From Saccharothrix sp. ST-888 (lineage in GTDB: Bacteria > Actinomycetota > Actinomycetes > Streptomycetales > Streptomycetaceae): a stretch of 41,816 bases of DNA. The notes below the pieces were generated by a model, which ran no database searches, was not told the DNA's origin, and worked only from the letters and a program-made list of their open reading frames with translations. The DNA lies in NCBI RefSeq assembly GCF_000955975.1, contig NZ_JYJF01000060.1:1-41816 (forward strand). Direction: 5' to 3'. Positions 39,170-41,816 of this stretch are shown in pieces; positions within the stretch are counted from its first letter, which is position 1, and the number at the start of each line of letters is the position of its first letter. The translations under genes were made by a program, and so were the position numbers.

Positions 39170-39425
39170 ACCCCGCAGCGTACCGAGCCTGCCGTCCGCA
39201 GTGCAGTCGGCTTCGCGGCCTCGGCACGTTTCGCTGGTGGACGCCCTGTACAGCGGATGCGGACCGGCCTCGCGGCGGGGCCTGCCGGGACCGACCGGGA
39301 CCGACCGGGGCCGGCCGAGCTTGTGTGGCGTCAGCCGAGGAGCGACCAGGGGGCGTGGCGACGGAGTGGTCGGCCCGAACCGTTGAACACTGAACGGCTG
39401 TCGCCGGGGGAGGGCGGGCGGCCCG

Positions 39426-40679
39426 TCAGTGGCTGCCCCGGATCATCGCCACCACCTGGGCCGCGGTCTCCCGCACCCCCGCCAGCTCGGTGAGGAAGTG
39501 CCAGTAGTCGGGGTGCCGCCCGGCGGCCTCCAGCCCGGCGACCGCACGGTCCAGCCGGCCGACCGCCGCGTCGAGCGGACCGGCGTGCCGGGGATCCGGG
39601 GCCTGCCGCCCGGCCATGGCCAGCCGCTGGGCGTCGCGCAGCGCGAAACGGCTCCGCTCGATCTCGCGCTGCGGGTCGAACTCCACCTCATTGAGCAGGC
39701 GCAGCCGTTCGTGCACCATCGCGACCGAACCGTCCGCCGTCTCCAGCAGCGCCCGTACCGTACCGATCGCCCCGGTCGCGTCCGCCCAGCTCTGCTCGTC
39801 CCGGGCCCGGGACGCCTCGCCCAGCTTCTGCTGCGCCGTCCGCACCGCCTCGGCCGTCTGGACCGGCACCCGTTGCAGGTCCTGCCAGCACTCGCTGCTG
39901 AACCGCCGCCGCAGCTCGCTCAGCACCGGCTCGACCGTCCCCGCCCGGGTCTCCAACGCCTGGATCCTGGTCCGCAGACTGGCCACCCGCCGGTCGATCT
40001 CCTGAGCCTTCTCCGGCCGCTGCTCCGCCGAGCTGCGGATCGCGTCCGCGCGCAGCGTCACGTCCTCCGCCCGCCGGAGCGTCGCCGCCACCCCGTGCCG
40101 GGCGGCCCCCTCGTTGAGCCGGGTCAGCTCGGGTGCCAGCTCGGCCAGCAGCGCCGCCAGGTCGTCCGCCCGCAGCCCGGCCGCCCGTACCGCCTCCAGC
40201 GCGGTGGTCGCCCGCAGCAGCGCCTGCTTGGCCTTCTCGACCGCCGGGGCAACCCTGATCAGCTGCCCTTCGGCGTGCTGGAGCAGCGGCTGCAACCGGC
40301 CGAGGTACCTGGCCAGCTCGGTCTGCTCGGCGGCGATGCGTCGCTGCGCCTGTTCCAGCGTCTGGCGGGCCCGGGCAGCGGTGGCGGCGTCCAGGTCCTC
40401 GGCGTCCACGTCGTGCGCGTCCAGTGCCGCCAGGTACTCGGCACTCACCTCGTTCACCTGCGCGGAGATCTGCCGGTACTCGGCAAGCGCCTGCCGTGCG
40501 GCCGGGCCGTCCTCCACCGCCCGTACGGTCTCCACGGCCAGCTCGACCTCGCGCTGCGCCGAGTCCAGCTCGTAGAACGCCTGCTGCGCGGCATCCCTGG
40601 CAGCCCTGGCCTCCTCACGCAGGCTGTCGTTCCGACGCCACCAGCCGCCTCGCCCGCCGCCACCGCCGGCCACCCTCAC
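39426..40679 (-). CDS. Uncharacterised 417-residue coiled-coil protein
   Basis: I do not recognise the family. GTG 40679 has GGGAG upstream at good spacing. After a Gly-rich, Trp-containing start (GGGGGRGGWWRR) nearly the whole protein is predicted helical with heptad-like Ala/Leu/Glu/Arg patterns. Examples are REEARAARDAAQQAFYELDS, RARQTLEQAQRRIAAEQTEL and QEIDRRVASLRTRIQALETR. There is no signal peptide or membrane segment, and one Cys (SSECWQDLQRV). The make-up resembles cytosolic scaffold proteins such as PspA or filament-forming coiled coils, but no specific match can be claimed. It lies beyond the Ter cluster and before tRNA-Val, probably monocistronic. Confidence 0.8.
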   Translation of the reverse strand: MRVAGGGGGRGGWWRRNDSLREEARAARDAAQQAFYELDSAQREVELAVETVRAVEDGPAARQALAEYRQISAQVNEVSAEYLAALDAHDVDAEDLDAATAARARQTLEQAQRRIAAEQTELARYLGRLQPLLQHAEGQLIRVAPAVEKAKQALLRATTALEAVRAAGLRADDLAALLAELAPELTRLNEGAARHGVAATLRRAEDVTLRADAIRSSAEQRPEKAQEIDRRVASLRTRIQALETRAGTVEPVLSELRRRFSSECWQDLQRVPVQTAEAVRTAQQKLGEASRARDEQSWADATGAIGTVRALLETADGSVAMVHERLRLLNEVEFDPQREIERSRFALRDAQRLAMAGRQAPDPRHAGPLDAAVGRLDRAVAGLEAAGRHPDYWHFLTELAGVRETAAQVVAMIRGSH

Positions 40680-40878
40680 GACACCGCTCCCTGCTCAGCA
40701 CCGAACGCCCGATCCCACCCATTCTTGCGGATCACCACAACCCCCCGGCACCCCTCCCGCCCCGCCGCCCTCCCACTCGCCCCTCACCCACGGAAAGCCT
40801 GCGGCGAACCACCCTGGGAACGGGGTACTCTTGTCCCTCGTCGCACGCCGCCGGGCCACCTGGCGCGCGTCGTGACTG

Positions 40879-40950
40879 GGGTGCATAGCTCAGTGGTAGA
40901 GCGCTGCTCTTACAAAGCAGATGTCGGCGGTTCGAAACCGTCTGCGCCCA
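40879..40950 (+). tRNA. tRNA-Val (anticodon UAC)
   Basis: A 72-nt cloverleaf: acceptor GGGTGCA pairs with TGCGCCC (one G-U), D arm GCTC/GAGC, anticodon stem CTGCT/AGCAG with 7-nt loop CTTACAA giving anticodon TAC, and T arm GGCGG-TTCGAAA-CCGTC (one G-U). Discriminator base is A. CCA is not encoded. The anticodon UAC reads GUA and other valine codons. A TACTCT -10-like box lies at 40826-40831, about 50 nt upstream. An intrinsic terminator follows 17 nt after the gene. Confidence 0.96.
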
Positions 40951-40967
40951 CAGCTCTGACCAGCATG

Positions 40968-41001
40968 AAAGCCCCTGACCAAGATCGGTTGGGGGCTTTT
41001 T
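40968..41001 (+). terminator. Intrinsic terminator of tRNA-Val
   Basis: Stem AAAGCCCCTGACC (40968-40980) with GGTTGGGGGCTTT (40987-40999), including two G-U pairs, loop AAGATC, followed by TT. It is the only terminator in the window with a real T tract. Confidence 0.88.
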
Positions 41002-41040
41002 CGTGATCGAATGGGAGAATTTTGGGAGATCATCTTCAGG

Positions 41041-41798
41041 CGGCCTGCTCGGCCGCTTGAGCCCTCTCTCACCGGGCCTCGCGCGGCCGAGATCACGGTG
41101 ATCCACGTCGTCTCCAGGGGCGCCTACGGCGTCCCGCGCGTGCATGCGGAACTGCGGCGCCGGGGCCGTCCGGTCAACCGGACGAAGGTGGAGCAGATCA
41201 AGCGCGAGCGCGGCATCGTCGGCGTCATCCGCCGCCCACGCCGAGGTCTGACCCGTAGGGCCCGCAAGCTGGTGTGCGCCCCGGACCTGATCGGATGCGA
41301 CTTCACCGCGCGCCGCCCTGGGATGCGGCTGGTCGGCGACATGACCTCCTGCCGACCGAGGAAGGCTGGCGCTACCTGGCTACCGCGATCGACCTGGCCA
41401 CCCGCGAGGTCGTCGGCTACGCGATGGCCGACCGCCACCGCGCCGAACTGCTGGTGGCCGCGCTGCGGATGGCGGTTGGCTGGGGCGCTCTGCAGGCGGG
41501 CTGCATCTTCCAATCGGACTGCGGCAGCGAATACCCGTCGACTGAATTCCGCAACGAAATAAGCAAGTTGGACATGGGGCCGTCGATGGGGCGAGTCGGC
41601 TCCTGTTGCGATAATGCCGCCGTCAAGAGCTTCTTCGCCGTACTGAAGGAGGAGACCGGCATCCGTATCCGGCCGGACCGCGCCACCGCCCGCGCGGAGG
41701 TCTTCAGCTTCATCGAGGCCTTCTGTAGCCGCTATAACCGCAGGCGGCTGCGCAAACACCCCGAGTGGGGCTACCCCGCGCCCCTCGAGATTCGGTAG
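41041..41798 (+). pseudogene. IS3-family transposase (OrfB) remnant, frameshifted
   Basis: Remnant of an rve/DDE transposase of the IS3 group. Residues up to GDMT (with SRGAYGVPRVHAELRRRG) are in one frame. After 41346 a single missing base moves the rest, starting LPTEEGWRYLATAIDLA, into the next frame, which runs to a stop at 41798. The first two catalytic Asp are kept (GDMT and QSDCGSEY). At the spacing of the third catalytic residue (DX35E) the codon 41625-41627 is AAG (Lys, in NAAVKSFF) instead of a Glu codon. The N-terminal 50 or so residues and OrfA are missing on the left, close to the tRNA terminator. No terminal inverted repeats are recognisable inside the window, so it is non-functional debris. 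Confidence 0.88.
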
Positions 41799-41816
41799 CG
41801 ACACCAGTCCGTGGGG

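Noticed and set aside
40879..41816. Integrated conjugative element or prophage at tRNA-Val
   Set aside because: No integrase, no second copy of the tRNA 3' end and no phage genes are visible; only a dead IS3 fragment.

Overview
The window is a high-GC actinobacterial chromosome segment, most like Streptomyces or Kitasatospora. The signs are strong G/C third-position bias, frequent GTG and TTG starts, ATGA start/stop overlaps, and a gene order I recall from S. coelicolor (fasR-fabD-fabH-acpP-fabF, aceE, then a tellurium-resistance-type cluster). Nearly all of it looks like core or conserved-accessory chromosome. The only mobile trace is a dead IS3-type transposase at the right edge beside a tRNA-Val gene.

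Layout. 1-5.1 kb (minus strand): the type II fatty acid synthase operon fabD-fabH-acpP-fabF, cut by the left edge inside fabF and preceded by its regulator gene fasR. 5.1-10.2 kb: a pirin-like cupin, a lipoprotein and a cytosolic protein of the serine beta-lactamase/penicillin-binding fold, and a MerR regulator-aldo/keto reductase operon with a textbook 19-bp-spacer MerR promoter. 10.2-12 kb: a TIGR03086-type metal-binding enzyme divergent from a WYL-domain regulator, with a perfect dyad between them. 12-16.2 kb (minus): two paralogous exported DUF1023 alpha/beta hydrolases, one overlapping a membrane acyltransferase gene. 16.4-21 kb: a LuxR-type two-component system, then a TetR regulator divergent from a DHA2-type drug efflux pump with a cluster of TGACAT operator half-sites. 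21-25.6 kb (minus): a 64-residue orphan protein, DNA photolyase and the homodimeric pyruvate dehydrogenase E1 (aceE). 26.1-27.4 kb: a DUF3052 protein and an AhpE-like peroxiredoxin.

27.4-38.8 kb is the most distinctive region, a Ter stress-response locus. It has two canonical TerD proteins, a TerC/DUF475 membrane protein, a DUF2637 membrane protein, a TerA-like protein and a third TerD with a long Pro/Gln tail carrying YGYP repeats. These are followed by a four-gene co-directional module: CitE-like C-C bond lyase, phosphoribosyltransferase-TRSP, StiP-type phosphoribosyltransferase-PELOTA and HAD phosphatase. This module matches the Ter-linked nucleoside-like metabolite pathway predicted by comparative genomics; its product has, to my knowledge, not been identified. 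The ATP-grasp partner usual for such operons is not present here. A Cys/Gly-tailed FmdB zinc ribbon and a 417-residue coiled-coil protein follow.

The right end holds tRNA-Val(UAC) with an intrinsic terminator and the IS3 remnant, which has a frameshift and a Lys in place of the catalytic Glu. I saw no CRISPR array, phage, rRNA or origin. The best candidates for undescribed biology are the Ter module with its unusual TerD tail and interrupted TRSP domain, the coiled-coil neighbour, and the duplicated DUF1023/acyltransferase cell-surface locus.
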